Made by a program: the position numbers and the translations under genes
From: Flavobacteriaceae bacterium UBA4439
GTDB lineage: Bacteria; Bacteroidota; Bacteroidia; Flavobacteriales; Flavobacteriaceae
Assembly (NCBI GenBank): GCA_002390455.1
Contig: DGPN01000015.1
Coordinates: 7,284 to 71,283, forward strand
DNA: 64,000 bases
Direction of reading: 5' to 3'
Part shown: piece by piece, positions 35,020 through 44,166 of the stretch
Layout of the letters: each line of letters opens with the position of its first letter
How positions within the stretch are numbered: position 1 is the first letter of the stretch
Notes under the pieces: model-generated
Database searches by the model: none
The model's input: the letters and a program-made list of their open reading frames with translations, nothing else
Told to the model about the DNA's origin: nothing

Positions 35020-36439
35020 AAGCTTCAAGTCCAATTTCACTCCCCTTTTTCATCATCAAAGCAAAGGCGGCTTCATATTCATTGGGGATATCTCCCTCCA
35101 ATATGGCTTCTTTAATGGCCTCTTTGATGAGTCCTATTTCTTTGCAAGGTCTCAAATTAAAATGATTCATGATCATTTCTCCGGTTACAGGAGGTTGGAA
35201 ATTCCTGATCCGATCTCTTTCCTCTACTTCTTTTATCTTTTCCCTGACAATTTTAAAATTATTGTGATAGCGTTTGAATCGAGCAGGGTTTTTGGTGGTA
35301 ATGTCGGCTTCGCACAGCGTAATCAAATCCTCTAAAATTTCTCCTGCATCAAAAACCAGTCGTCTTACAGCAGCATCGGTAACGAGGTCTTCAGCAATGA
35401 TAATGGGTCTGCTACTCATCATCACCAACTTTTGAACGTATTTCATTTTTTCGTTCAAAGGCATTTTAAGGCGTTTGAAAAGTTTGTATACCATTTTGGA
35501 GCCAACAAATTCGTGACCGTGGAAGGTCCACCCGATTTTGGGGTGAAATTTTTTAGTAGGTGCTTTTCCGATGTCATGTAACAGGGCCGCCCAACGCAAC
35601 CAGAGGTTTTCGGTATGTAGGCAAATATTGTCAACCACCTCTAGGGTGTGGTAAAAATTATCTTTATGACGTTGCCCTTCAATTTCTTCTATTCCTTTGA
35701 GTTGGATCAGTTCTGGTAAAATACGCTCCAAAAGACACTGTTGTTCCAACATGAGGAATCCATTAGAAGGTTGAGGAGTAAGCATTATTTTATGGAGTTC
35801 TTCTACGATTCGCTCATTGGAGATGATTGAAATGCGATGAGCATTTTCTTGGATTGCTTTGAGGGATTGGGTCTCAATTTTAAAATTCAATTGAGCGGCA
35901 AACCGAATAGCACGAAGCATCCGAAGAGGATCGTCGGAATAGGTCAGTCTGGGTTCCAAAGGGGTTTTAATGACACCGTTTTGAAGATCGTTCAAACCGT
36001 TGAAAGGATCTATGAGTGCTCCTTTGTCTTTTGCATTCAGACTGATGGCCAGTGCGTTGATGGTAAAATCCCTGCGGTTTTGATCGTCCTCCAAAGTTCC
36101 CTCGGAGACTTGAGGGTTTCGGCTTTCTCTGGAATAGGATTCTTTTCTTGCTCCAACGAATTCCAAACTTATGTCTTTCCAATTCACCATTGCAGTGCCA
36201 TAGGATTTGAAAATCTGAACTGCTTGTGCACCGGGCAACTCTTTCTGAACGGCTTTGGCCAGTTTGATTCCAGACCCTACAGCAACGATGTCGATGTCTT
36301 TGGCTTTTCCCCTGCCGAGCAAGTGGTCGCGTACATAACCACCTACCAAGTATGTCTCAAGGGATAAATTATCTGCACACCTAGCCAAGGTTTGAAACAC
36401 TTCTTGTTCAAGGACAGTATGAAAGTCTTTGTTTAGCAT
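35009..36439 (-). CDS. cca: CCA tRNA nucleotidyltransferase / poly(A) polymerase family with HD domain
   Basis: A 476-residue class II nucleotidyltransferase that adds or repairs the 3' CCA end of tRNAs. N-terminal NTP-transferase signature YLVGGYVRDHLLGRGKAKDIDIVA with the catalytic D-x-D; RDFTINALAISL; the RMLRAIRFAAQL neck helix; and an HD domain (WAALLHDIGKAP). The C-terminus extends past the HD domain. Its start is 2 nt after the YrdC-type gene, and its stop overlaps the ctaA start by 11 nt (translational coupling). Confidence 0.93.
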   Translation of the reverse strand: MLNKDFHTVLEQEVFQTLARCADNLSLETYLVGGYVRDHLLGRGKAKDIDIVAVGSGIKLAKAVQKELPGAQAVQIFKSYGTAMVNWKDISLEFVGARKESYSRESRNPQVSEGTLEDDQNRRDFTINALAISLNAKDKGALIDPFNGLNDLQNGVIKTPLEPRLTYSDDPLRMLRAIRFAAQLNFKIETQSLKAIQENAHRISIISNERIVEELHKIMLTPQPSNGFLMLEQQCLLERILPELIQLKGIEEIEGQRHKDNFYHTLEVVDNICLHTENLWLRWAALLHDIGKAPTKKFHPKIGWTFHGHEFVGSKMVYKLFKRLKMPLNEKMKYVQKLVMMSSRPIIIAEDLVTDAAVRRLVFDAGEILEDLITLCEADITTKNPARFKRYHNNFKIVREKIKEVEERDRIRNFQPPVTGEMIMNHFNLRPCKEIGLIKEAIKEAILEGDIPNEYEAAFALMMKKGSEIGLEAYGE

Positions 36440-36441
36440 AT

Positions 36442-36987
36442 TCAGGATCTCAAAAGGGATATTTCCCCAGAGGGCTCAATTTTTATGATTCGTGAGGGCT
36501 GAGCGTTGATTTTGTTTATGTCTATCTCTACAATATGATCAACTCCAGATATAATTTCCGCATCAATATCGGCAAATTTATGAGGGTGTGGAGCACCGCT
36601 GATATTGGCCGAAGTGGATATTAATGGTTTTCCAAATTCCCGGATCAATGGGGTGCAAAAATGGTGGTTTACGATTCTGATGGCTATGGTGTTTTCTTGA
36701 GCAATTGCATTTTGAGCCAGTCCTATGGGGTTGTTGTAAATGACAGTCGTTGGTCTTTGGTCGTTAATGTAATGATCCAGTTTCGGAGGTAATTCACCGA
36801 TGTGTTTTTTGAGCATTTCTATATCAGATACTATACATACCATGGCCTTGCTGTCTGCTCGTTTTTTTAAATCATAAACTTTTTCAACGGCCTTCGAGTT
36901 GGAAGCATCACAAAGGATACCCCAAATGGTGTCAGTTGGGGAAAGGAGTAAGCCTCCAGCTTTCAGCATTTTTAAAACCTTATGCAT
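36442..36987 (-). CDS. L-threonylcarbamoyladenylate synthase (YrdC/Sua5 family, short form)
   Basis: A 181-residue YrdC-domain enzyme that makes threonylcarbamoyl-AMP from Thr, bicarbonate and ATP for the t6A37 modification of ANN-reading tRNAs. Typical motifs: LLSPTDTIWGILCDA, VYDLKKRADSKAMVCIV, a TTVIYNN strand, IAIRIVNH and KPLISTSANISG. The Sua5 C-terminal domain is absent, as in YrdC. It heads a tRNA-maturation/heme operon with cca and ctaA. Confidence 0.92.
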   Translation of the reverse strand: MHKVLKMLKAGGLLLSPTDTIWGILCDASNSKAVEKVYDLKKRADSKAMVCIVSDIEMLKKHIGELPPKLDHYINDQRPTTVIYNNPIGLAQNAIAQENTIAIRIVNHHFCTPLIREFGKPLISTSANISGAPHPHKFADIDAEIISGVDHIVEIDINKINAQPSRIIKIEPSGEISLLRS

Positions 36988-36994
36988 TAGTCAA

Positions 36995-37002
36995 CAAAAA
37001 TA
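36995..37002 (-). promoter_or_regulatory. -7 box (TATTTTTG) of the YrdC-cca-ctaA operon
   Basis: Exact TAnnTTTG on the minus strand, 7 nt before the ATG. No TTG at the standard spacing. A very short leader is predicted. Confidence 0.55.
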
Positions 37003-37271
37003 AGGCTTTATTGGTGTATAAATAAAACGAATTGAAAAGTTAAATCGGATTTGATTATTTTTTTGGTCTGAATTAAATTATTAAGCTTTATTCTTTGAGT
37101 GAAGATCCAAAAATGCAGAGTAATCTGATAGAGGAGAAATGTCAAAAGCTGCATGAACTTTCAGTCTTGATAAAAGCGCTTACTTTCAGTCCTTTCAACA
37201 AAACTTTAAAAACGATACACTTACTTCCTTTAAATTGAAGTTACAAAGTGCCTCCAGTGAAAAATAACGGA

Positions 37272-38078
37272 TTATACGGCTACACTATGTTCTCTGAGTG
37301 CATTGTTTAATGAGGTCTTTTTATCCGTACTCTCTTTTCTCTGCCCAATGATTAAAGCACAAGGCACCTGATAGTCTCCTGCGGCAAATTTTTTAGTGTA
37401 GCTACCGGGAATGACCACCGATCTTTCGGGTACTTCACCGCGGTATTCGATTGGGCTTTCACCAGAAACATCAATGACTTTGGTGGAGGCGGTGATGACC
37501 ACATTGGCTCCTAATACAGCCTCTTTTCCAATTCTGGCCCCTTCAACAACGATGCATCTTGATCCAATAAAGGCATTGTCTTCGACAATCACAGGGGCAG
37601 CTTGAAGGGGTTCTAATACACCTCCGATACCCACACCACCACTAAGGTGAACATTTTTACCTATTTGAGCACAACTGCCCACAGTGGCCCAAGTATCGAC
37701 CATAGTTCCTGCATCTACATAAGCACCGATATTGACATAGCTGGGCATGAGAATCACTCCGCTAGAAATATATGCACCATAGCGAGCAATGGCATGAGGA
37801 ACGACCCGAATACCTTTTTCTTTATAGCCTGTTTTGAGAAGCATTTTGTCGTGGAATTCCATAGGGCCTGCTTGAAGGGTCTCCATCTTTTGGATGGGGA
37901 AATACAGCACTACTGCTTTTTTGACCCATTCGTTCACTTGCCAACCTCCATCGGTGGGGCTGGCTACTCGCAACTTTCCCGTGTCTAATTGATTGATGAC
38001 TTCTCTGATGGCTTCTTGGGTCTCACTTTTTTTAAGTAGTGATCGATCTTCCCATGCCGACGCTATGATACTTTGCAT
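37272..38078 (-). CDS. dapD: 2,3,4,5-tetrahydropyridine-2,6-dicarboxylate N-succinyltransferase
   Basis: A 268-residue trimeric left-handed beta-helix enzyme of the succinylase route to diaminopimelate and lysine. Features: IIASAWEDRSLL start, RVVPHAIARYGAYI, hexapeptide repeats (GAYVDAGTMVDTWATVGSCAQIG, VHLSGGVGIGGVLEP) and GSRCIVVEGARIG. I start at MQSIIASAW; a longer frame begins with a TTG inside the promoter box. The spacer of 82 nt to ruvX holds two divergent promoters. lysA of the same pathway is at 27.2-28.4 kb. Confidence 0.95.
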   Translation of the reverse strand: MQSIIASAWEDRSLLKKSETQEAIREVINQLDTGKLRVASPTDGGWQVNEWVKKAVVLYFPIQKMETLQAGPMEFHDKMLLKTGYKEKGIRVVPHAIARYGAYISSGVILMPSYVNIGAYVDAGTMVDTWATVGSCAQIGKNVHLSGGVGIGGVLEPLQAAPVIVEDNAFIGSRCIVVEGARIGKEAVLGANVVITASTKVIDVSGESPIEYRGEVPERSVVIPGSYTKKFAAGDYQVPCALIIGQRKESTDKKTSLNNALREHSVAV

Positions 38079-38090
38079 ATTGTTTTTTTT

Positions 38091-38098
38091 CAAAAATA
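38091..38098 (-). promoter_or_regulatory. -7 box (TATTTTTG) of dapD
   Basis: Exact TAnnTTTG on the minus strand, 12 nt before the dapD ATG at 38078. It overlaps the in-frame TTG at 38091-38093, which is therefore not a start codon. Confidence 0.55.
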
Positions 38099-38144
38099 CT
38101 CAATTCAGTAGTTTTAATCGCCATAATTGTCTTCCCAAAAAAAG

Positions 38145-38152
38145 TATATTTG
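38145..38152 (+). promoter_or_regulatory. -7 box (TATATTTG) of ruvX-def-DUF5606-mazG
   Basis: Exact TAnnTTTG, 8 nt before the ruvX ATG. A TTG at 38127-38129 lies 15 nt upstream, shorter than the usual 19-21. Confidence 0.6.
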
Positions 38153-38160
38153 TAAACACA

Positions 38161-38586
38161 ATGGGAGTCTTAATTGGAATAGATTTTGGAAAAAAACGGA
38201 CGGGATTGGCACACACCGATCCTGAACAAATAATTGCTAGTGGATTGACTACTGTGGCGACACAGAAGGTGCTGTCTTTTCTCGCGGATTACGAGAAAGA
38301 AATTCCAATTGAAAAGTTTGTTGTCGGAGAACCCAAACAAAAAGATGGGAATCCATCTGAGGTCGAGGAACTCATTCTGGGGTTTATCCGTCATTTAAAG
38401 ACAACCTTTCCAACAATATCCATTGTTCGACAAGATGAGCGCTTTACCTCAAAAATGGCCTTTAACAGTCTGATTCAAACTGGAGCCAAAAAGAAGACAA
38501 GAAAAGACAAAGCAGTCATTGACGAAATTAGCGCAACTTTAATTTTACAGTCTTATTTGACATCAAATTCTAAACCAATTGTATGA
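38161..38586 (+). CDS. ruvX: Holliday-junction resolvase-like RuvX/YqgF nuclease
   Basis: A 141-residue RNase H-fold protein (YqgF family) implicated in pre-16S rRNA 5' processing and, by fold, in Holliday junction resolution. First catalytic aspartate in GIDFGKKRTGLA (Asp8), second acidic residue in FVVGEPKQKDG, and the C-terminal DKAVIDEISATLILQSYL. The promoter box and the family start fix the ATG at 38161. The stop overlaps the def start (ATGA). Confidence 0.93.
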   Translation: MGVLIGIDFGKKRTGLAHTDPEQIIASGLTTVATQKVLSFLADYEKEIPIEKFVVGEPKQKDGNPSEVEELILGFIRHLKTTFPTISIVRQDERFTSKMAFNSLIQTGAKKKTRKDKAVIDEISATLILQSYLTSNSKPIV

Positions 38587-39173
38587 TTTTGCCAATTGTA
38601 GCATATGGGGCTAATGTTCTAAAAGTCAAAGCATCTCCCGCGGACAAAGAGGATCCCAATTTGAGTAAGTTGATAGAAGATATGTGGGAAACCATGTACA
38701 ATGCAAATGGAGTAGGTTTGGCTGCTCCACAAATTGGAGAGTCCATACGACTGTTTGTTATAGACGCTTCTCCCTTTGCCCAAGATGAGGATTTAAGTCC
38801 GGAGGAGGTCGAAGTTTTAAAAGATTTTAAGGGTGTTTTTATCAATCCCAAAATGATGGAAGAGACTGGAAATGAATGGGATTTTACAGAGGGATGTTTG
38901 AGTATTCCCAACATAAGAGAGGATGTTTCTCGAAAAGAGAAAATCACCATAACTTATTTGGATGAGCAATTCAACGAACAAACATTGAGCTTGGATGGCC
39001 TTGCTGCTAGAGTGGTTCAACACGAATACGATCATATTGAAGGCATCTTGTTTACCGATAAACTCAGTCCATTAAAAAAAAGATTGTTAAAAGGTAAATT
39101 AAACAACATCAGTAAAGGCAATATAAATCCGGATTATAAAATGCGTTTTTCGGCTAAAAAAACAAGAAAATGA
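38583..39173 (+). CDS. def: Peptide deformylase
   Basis: A 196-residue metalloenzyme removing the N-formyl group from new proteins. All three motifs are intact: GVGLAAPQIG (43-52), EGCLSIP with metal ligand Cys105, and QHEYDH with His147, catalytic Glu148 and His151. It overlaps ruvX and the DUF5606 gene by 4 nt each (ATGA), so this is a tightly coupled operon. Confidence 0.96.
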   Translation: MILPIVAYGANVLKVKASPADKEDPNLSKLIEDMWETMYNANGVGLAAPQIGESIRLFVIDASPFAQDEDLSPEEVEVLKDFKGVFINPKMMEETGNEWDFTEGCLSIPNIREDVSRKEKITITYLDEQFNEQTLSLDGLAARVVQHEYDHIEGILFTDKLSPLKKRLLKGKLNNISKGNINPDYKMRFSAKKTRK

Positions 39174-39607
39174 GTGAATCTAATTTAGATAAAGTTTTAA
39201 CCATTTCGGGAAAACCAGGACTGTTTCGAATGGTCGCCCAAACCAGAACGGGTGTTATCGCAGTTTCATTGGTGGATCAAAAGAAAATTGTCACCAATTT
39301 GGGACAACAAATCAATGTTTTGTCGGAAATCAGAGTGTTTGGATTGAAGGATGAAATGCCTTTGAACGATATTTTTGAGCGAATGTTTAAGTTGGAAAAG
39401 GGTCAGCCTACTCGGGTAAAACCAAAGGCTTCCAAAGAAGAGTTGGAGTCCTATTTTTTCGAAGTTTTTCAAGACTATGACGAGGATCGTGTTTATGCCA
39501 GTGACATCAAAAAAATCATACAGTGGTACAATCTGCTGTTGAATTCAAACGAATTAAAATTTAAGCTCCCAAAGGAGAAAAAACCCTCCGATACGGAGGA
39601 AGCGTAA
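39170..39607 (+). CDS. DUF5606 family protein
   Basis: A 145-residue Bacteroidota-restricted protein of unknown function. It starts with a compact domain (LDKVLTISGKPGLFRMVAQTRTG) resembling a small beta-barrel, followed by a helical half (SEIRVFGLKDEMPLNDIF; a DYDEDRVYASDIKKIIQWYNLL segment). It is basic and soluble, with no membrane segment. It sits between def and mazG with a 4-nt overlap at its start and no gap at its end, so expression is coupled to protein maturation genes; its role is unknown. Confidence 0.82.
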   Translation: MSESNLDKVLTISGKPGLFRMVAQTRTGVIAVSLVDQKKIVTNLGQQINVLSEIRVFGLKDEMPLNDIFERMFKLEKGQPTRVKPKASKEELESYFFEVFQDYDEDRVYASDIKKIIQWYNLLLNSNELKFKLPKEKKPSDTEEA

Positions 39608-40384
39608 ATGGGATCAAGAATAGCACAACTTCAGGCTTTTGAGCGGTTGCTTGATATCATGGATGAACTCAGGGAAAAGTGTCCTTGGGATCGAAAACAG
39701 ACCTTTGAGACCCTTCGACATTTGACCATAGAGGAAACTTACGAATTGGGAGATGCCATTTTGGATAATGATTTGGAGGAGGTCAAAAAAGAATTAGGAG
39801 ACTTGCTGCTTCACATTGTGTTTTATGCCAAATTAGGGAGTGAAAAAAAGGCTTTTGATATTGCCGATGTTGCCAATGAAATCGCTGACAAACTGATCCA
39901 TCGACATCCCCATATTTATGGTGAAACCGAGGTAGAAGACGCAGAGCAAGTGGTCAAAAACTGGGAGGCCATCAAGTTAAAAGAGGGTAAGAAAAGTGTC
40001 TTGGAAGGTGTTCCCAAGACCCTTCCTGCACTGGTTAAGGCCTACAGGATTCAGGATAAGGTTTCTGGGGTAGGTTTTGACTGGGACAAAACAGAAGCAG
40101 TTCTGGACAAAGTCAAAGAGGAATTGGCTGAGCTGAGTACTGAAATAGAAAGTGGTGATTCAAATCAAATGGAGGCCGAGTTTGGTGATGTGATGTTTTC
40201 ACTGATTAACTATGCACGATTTCTAAAGATAAATCCTGAAAATGCTCTAGAACGTACCAATAAAAAATTCATCAAACGCTTTAGCTATATAGAAGAAAAA
40301 GCCGACGAATCTCAAAGGAAAGTTAGTGAGTTGAGTATTGAAGAAATGGAAGTTTTATGGCAGGAAGCAAAAAAAACAGAATAA
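39608..40384 (+). CDS. mazG: Nucleoside triphosphate pyrophosphohydrolase MazG
   Basis: A 258-residue all-alpha NTP pyrophosphatase that hydrolyses NTPs and dNTPs to monophosphates, a house-cleaning activity. It has two MazG domains: the first with CPWDRKQTFETLRHLTIEETYEL and EVKKELGDLLLHIVFYA, the second with VGFDWDKTEAVLDKVKEELAEL and EFGDVMFSLINYAR. Last gene of the ruvX operon; it ends 1 nt from the convergent DUF349 gene. Confidence 0.94.
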   Translation: MGSRIAQLQAFERLLDIMDELREKCPWDRKQTFETLRHLTIEETYELGDAILDNDLEEVKKELGDLLLHIVFYAKLGSEKKAFDIADVANEIADKLIHRHPHIYGETEVEDAEQVVKNWEAIKLKEGKKSVLEGVPKTLPALVKAYRIQDKVSGVGFDWDKTEAVLDKVKEELAELSTEIESGDSNQMEAEFGDVMFSLINYARFLKINPENALERTNKKFIKRFSYIEEKADESQRKVSELSIEEMEVLWQEAKKTE

Positions 40385-40385
40385 T

Positions 40386-42362
40386 TTAAACTTCTGTTTC
40401 TCCTTCAATACCCTCCTCGTCAATCGATTCTTCTTGATCAGCAGTATTTCTTGCGACTGCTTCCCGTTTAAGTTTTCTCAAACCTATCAATTTTTCTTTA
40501 TGCTTTTCAATTTCAGATTTGAGGCGATTCAACTTGGAAGTAACATCGATCAAAAGAGGGTTGTCAGCGCTGGAATTTGAAAAATATTCGAGATTGTTTT
40601 CCAATTGCCGAGCCTCTGATTTGAATTCTTCAATGATCTTCTTTATATTTTGAATTTCATGACTCAATCCATTTTCGTCGTCTTTGATGAGGGAAAAATG
40701 AATGTGATTTTTGGCCTCTGCCTTCACACTTTTTTCCATATCAGATTTATCGATCAGTGCAATGAAGGCCTTGTTGAAATCTTCAATACTTTTGGAATTG
40801 GTATTGCCGCTCAATTGGCCCAATTTACTAAACTCTTCCCATTGATAATTGAAAAATTCTTTAAAGGGTTCTAGTTCGGGAGGCATTTGAATGCCGGCTA
40901 TACTTTTAATGAAGGTTTCTTTATTTTGATAAGCCTCCAACTCGTTTTTGTTTATCCTCTGATAACCAGATTTGATGCGTTCAAAATATAGATTACATTG
41001 GGAGCGAAACTCTTCCCAAAGTGTATTAGAAAGCTTCCTCGGAATAAAACCTACAGATCTCCAATCTTTCTGAATGTTTTTCATTCGGTTATTGTAACTC
41101 CTCCAATCCTCATTTTCTAATATTTCCTTTACCTCAGTGATCAAGGCTTTTTTAAGATCAATATTCTTTTTTTGTTCTGCCTTTTGAGACTTGTAAAATT
41201 GATTTTTTTCTCGATTGATTTCTCGGCTAATTTCTCTGAATCGATTCCAAGAGGTTTTACTGAATTTTTTGGTTACCTGTCCGATGGATTGGAACTCAGC
41301 TCTCATTTTATTGAACTCATCGATGGTTTTTCGCCACTCATTGTGATTTTGTGGTGGATTGTTTTTGATCTCCTCCATACGATCCAAAATCGAGTTCTTT
41401 TTGTTTAGGTTTTCTTCAAGGATATTATCGTATTCCTTGTCAAACTCTTGTCTTCGTGCATGAATAATTTGACTGGCGGCTTGGAAACGTTCCCACAATT
41501 CTTCTCTATGTTCTTTGGCAACAGGCCCAAGGTCATTTTTCCATAATCTGTGAAGGGTGTTTAGATCACGTGAGGCCTTAAGCACATCGGGTATTTTCGA
41601 AAGTGATTCTGCCTGTTCGATGATTTTAATTTTCTCTTCATAATTGTGTTTAAAATCTAAATCTCTCAACTCGCGATTGAGGTGAAGAAAATCATAAAAT
41701 ATTTCTGTATGATGTTTGTAGGTCTGCCAAACGTTATTGCTTTGGGCTCTGGGAACAGGCCCAGTTTTGTGCCAACTGTCCTGTAGATTTTTGAATTTTT
41801 TATAAATCGTATTGATGTTTTCATCAATATTGATAAGTTCTTTCAAACTTTCAATGATCTCTAATTTTCGATCAAGATTGAGTTTTTGAGCTTGTTCTCT
41901 TTCTTGAAAATAGGTTCTTTTGTTTTTTTTGTATTCCCGAAAATTTTGATCAAATGCGTTTTTGTACTGGGGTTTAAAATAAAAGTCAATTTCGTTACCT
42001 CCTTCTTTGATGAAATCCTCCTTTTTCTCCTGTATTTCCGATTTGAACTTGGTTTCGAAAGTGTGGATGATTTCCTTGATGTTTTTATCGTCGGTAAACC
42101 ATTGTTCTGCTTTAATTCTTTTTTGAAATTCTTCAACCAATTCAGTAAAACTCAGTTGACTGAAGTTTTTGGTTTGCTCCTGAGGAGTTTCTGAGTTTTT
42201 TTGATCCTCACTTTCTGCCGCTACTTCATTTGTGACATCAGTATCTTCTTCGGAGGTAGCTTCACTGGGTTCAGAGGCACCTTCAGGAGGGGGAATCGTC
42301 TCGGACGATTGCACCTTTTTCTCTTCCTGAGGATCATTGGCTATATCATTTGTATTTGCCAT
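40386..42362 (-). CDS. DUF349 repeat protein
   Basis: A 658-residue, highly charged and largely coiled-coil protein. The N-terminal 75 residues are acidic and Pro/Glu-rich (disordered). Then come about five DUF349 repeats, recognisable by a W-x-x-x-G-x-(V/I)P-like pattern (SWHKTGPVPRAQSNNVW, WKNDLGPVAKEHREELW, FQSIGQVTKKFSKTSW, DWRSVGFIPRKLSNTLW). The C-terminus is helical with an acidic tail. The family is widespread in Bacteroidota and has unknown function. No membrane or export signal. Confidence 0.85.
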   Translation of the reverse strand: MANTNDIANDPQEEKKVQSSETIPPPEGASEPSEATSEEDTDVTNEVAAESEDQKNSETPQEQTKNFSQLSFTELVEEFQKRIKAEQWFTDDKNIKEIIHTFETKFKSEIQEKKEDFIKEGGNEIDFYFKPQYKNAFDQNFREYKKNKRTYFQEREQAQKLNLDRKLEIIESLKELINIDENINTIYKKFKNLQDSWHKTGPVPRAQSNNVWQTYKHHTEIFYDFLHLNRELRDLDFKHNYEEKIKIIEQAESLSKIPDVLKASRDLNTLHRLWKNDLGPVAKEHREELWERFQAASQIIHARRQEFDKEYDNILEENLNKKNSILDRMEEIKNNPPQNHNEWRKTIDEFNKMRAEFQSIGQVTKKFSKTSWNRFREISREINREKNQFYKSQKAEQKKNIDLKKALITEVKEILENEDWRSYNNRMKNIQKDWRSVGFIPRKLSNTLWEEFRSQCNLYFERIKSGYQRINKNELEAYQNKETFIKSIAGIQMPPELEPFKEFFNYQWEEFSKLGQLSGNTNSKSIEDFNKAFIALIDKSDMEKSVKAEAKNHIHFSLIKDDENGLSHEIQNIKKIIEEFKSEARQLENNLEYFSNSSADNPLLIDVTSKLNRLKSEIEKHKEKLIGLRKLKREAVARNTADQEESIDEEGIEGETEV

Positions 42363-42419
42363 ATAAGGTATTATTATGAATTAATTTTTTTAAAATTTAC
42401 AAAAAAAAAAAATGTCAGC

Positions 42420-43172
42420 CTATTGATTCCAAATCTCCCAAGATTTTTCGGCTTGGTATTCCAGCATTTTTTGTCCATTTAAGATTTTACATCCCCTTTG
42501 CTTTCCCTCTCTTAAAAAACGCGTTTCTGGTGGATTGTAAATTAAATCATAGAGAATATGATTCTCGGTTAGTGAGGAGTAGGGCAAATCTGGCACTGCC
42601 TCAATATTGGGAAATGTTCCTACCGGGGAAGCATTGATGATTAAGTGATATTCGTTCATTACCGTTTCATCAATTGCTTCATATGGAATTGCATTTTCAT
42701 TTGAACTCCTTGAGACGTAGGAAAATTCGATTTTTAATTTTTTCATTACATAGGCCACCGCAGAAGAGGCTCCGCCAGTGCCAAGAATCAATGCTTTTTT
42801 AGGGAGAGTATTGATGATTTCTAAAAGGGATTTTTCAAACCCATAGACATCAGTGTTGTGACCACTGATACTCCCGTCGTGATGAAATTTAATCGTATTT
42901 ACTGCATTCATTTCTTTTGCAGTAGGGGAAAGGCGATCCAAAAAAGGAACGACCTCTCTTTTGTATGGCGTGGTGACATTGAGTCCTGAAATATTCTTTT
43001 GAGTGAATACTTTTTTTAGTGCCTCAATTTGCTTTAAATCAAAGTTTTCATAAGAGCAATCTTGTAAATTTTCGGTTTCAAATTTTTGTTTGAAATATCC
43101 CCTCGAAAAAGAATAGGTTATATTTCTACCGATCAACCCAAAGCGCTTGGTCTTATTTTTTTTGGACTCCAT
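42420..43172 (-). CDS. aroE: Shikimate dehydrogenase
   Basis: A 250-residue NADP-dependent enzyme reducing 3-dehydroshikimate in aromatic amino-acid synthesis. Substrate-binding S-x-S in NITYSFSRGYF, catalytic Lys71 in NVTTPYKREVVPFLD, partner aspartate in GHNTDVYGF, NADP loop ILGTGGASSAVAYVM, and the C-terminal GQKMLEYQAEKSWEIW. Its only sensible ATG lies inside the DUF368 gene, giving a 20-nt overlap, so translation is probably coupled. Confidence 0.93.
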   Translation of the reverse strand: MESKKNKTKRFGLIGRNITYSFSRGYFKQKFETENLQDCSYENFDLKQIEALKKVFTQKNISGLNVTTPYKREVVPFLDRLSPTAKEMNAVNTIKFHHDGSISGHNTDVYGFEKSLLEIINTLPKKALILGTGGASSAVAYVMKKLKIEFSYVSRSSNENAIPYEAIDETVMNEYHLIINASPVGTFPNIEAVPDLPYSSLTENHILYDLIYNPPETRFLREGKQRGCKILNGQKMLEYQAEKSWEIWNQ

Positions 43173-44166
43173 ATTTTTCCAGCAAGCTTACGATTAATAT
43201 TCCTAAAATTATGAATAAAGTGATGAACCAAAAATGAGTGTCTAAAAAATCTGGTAAATAATAGTCATAATGTTCAATGACAGGATTCCCAACACTATTG
43301 TATAGTACTTCCCCTGTGTTGTTCTTAACAAAAACTTCGTTTCTCCATGGCCAAATTACCCCCAGTGACCCTGCGATAAAACCTACAATGGTCGCCAAAG
43401 TGATTTGTTTGAATTTTTTTAAAACAAAACTCAATATGTTCGAAAACATAACCAGACCTGAAATGGAGCCGAGAGTGAAAATCACTGCCAGTTGAAGCAG
43501 TTTCATTCTGGATTGATCTTGTATAAACTCGAAATTGAATTGAATTACATCGGTCAGGGTAAAATAAATGGCATTGACTGCATCGACCAACAAAAGGGTG
43601 TAATTGCCCAGTAAAAGAAGTAGAAACGAGCCAGATAAGCCCGGAAGGGTCATACCAGAGACACTGATAATTCCACAAAACAACACAAAGAGAAGGCCGT
43701 CATTCTCGGCGGAGGGTTTGGATAACATTATGATCAATCCTATGGACAGTCCTGAGAGGAAAAAAAGGAATGTCTTTATATTCCATTTTTCCAGCTGAAA
43801 ATACACAAAATAGAGAGAGGCGAGTATCATCCCAAAAAAGACGCCCAATACTTGCATCTCAAAATTTTTGATTAGATAATCTAAAATCAGAGAAACGCTA
43901 AAGTAGCTAATGATAACCCCTGAGAAAAGTAATACAAGAAAACGTCCGTTGGTGTATTGATAAAAAGGACGCCAACCCCTTCGAATCAATATGGCCAATG
44001 CTTTGAGATTGATTTTTTGTAAGGAATAAATCAATTCTTCGTAAAACCCTGCTACAAAAGCAACAATACCACCTGATACGCCTGGAACTTTATTGGCCGC
44101 TCCCATAGCGATTCCCTTTAAAACTAAAATTATATCCTTTCGATAAGATTTATTTTTTTGACTCAC
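43153..44166 (-). CDS. DUF368 membrane protein, copy 2 (putative undecaprenyl-phosphate translocase)
   Basis: A 337-residue polytopic membrane protein with about nine helices. It carries both DUF368 hallmarks: the N-terminal GIAMGAANKVPGVSGGIVAFVAGFYEEL and the internal GMTLPGLSGSFLLLLLGNY. DUF368 (PopT-type) proteins have been reported to recycle undecaprenyl phosphate across the membrane for cell-wall and glycan synthesis; applying this here is by family only. It directly follows a paralogue (4-nt overlap) and overlaps aroE by 20 nt. Confidence 0.87.
   Translation of the reverse strand: MSQKNKSYRKDIILVLKGIAMGAANKVPGVSGGIVAFVAGFYEELIYSLQKINLKALAILIRRGWRPFYQYTNGRFLVLLFSGVIISYFSVSLILDYLIKNFEMQVLGVFFGMILASLYFVYFQLEKWNIKTFLFFLSGLSIGLIIMLSKPSAENDGLLFVLFCGIISVSGMTLPGLSGSFLLLLLGNYTLLLVDAVNAIYFTLTDVIQFNFEFIQDQSRMKLLQLAVIFTLGSISGLVMFSNILSFVLKKFKQITLATIVGFIAGSLGVIWPWRNEVFVKNNTGEVLYNSVGNPVIEHYDYYLPDFLDTHFWFITLFIILGILIVSLLEKYGVQKK

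Noticed and set aside
34594..35115. 173-codon open frame opposite ctaA and cca (plus strand)
   Set aside because: Antisense to two conserved genes, low-complexity composition, no plausible start context.
35837..36367. 176-codon open frame opposite cca (plus strand)
   Set aside because: Lies entirely antisense to a well-supported gene, has no family resemblance and mirrors its codon bias.
36988..37271. 284-bp gap between the YrdC gene and dapD checked for RNA genes or small CDS
   Set aside because: No tRNA fold, strong hairpin or convincing frame seen beyond the YrdC promoter box.
42390..42420. Long A-run upstream of the DUF349 gene as a terminator or repeat
   Set aside because: A plain A/T tract typical of intergenic DNA here; no paired stem.
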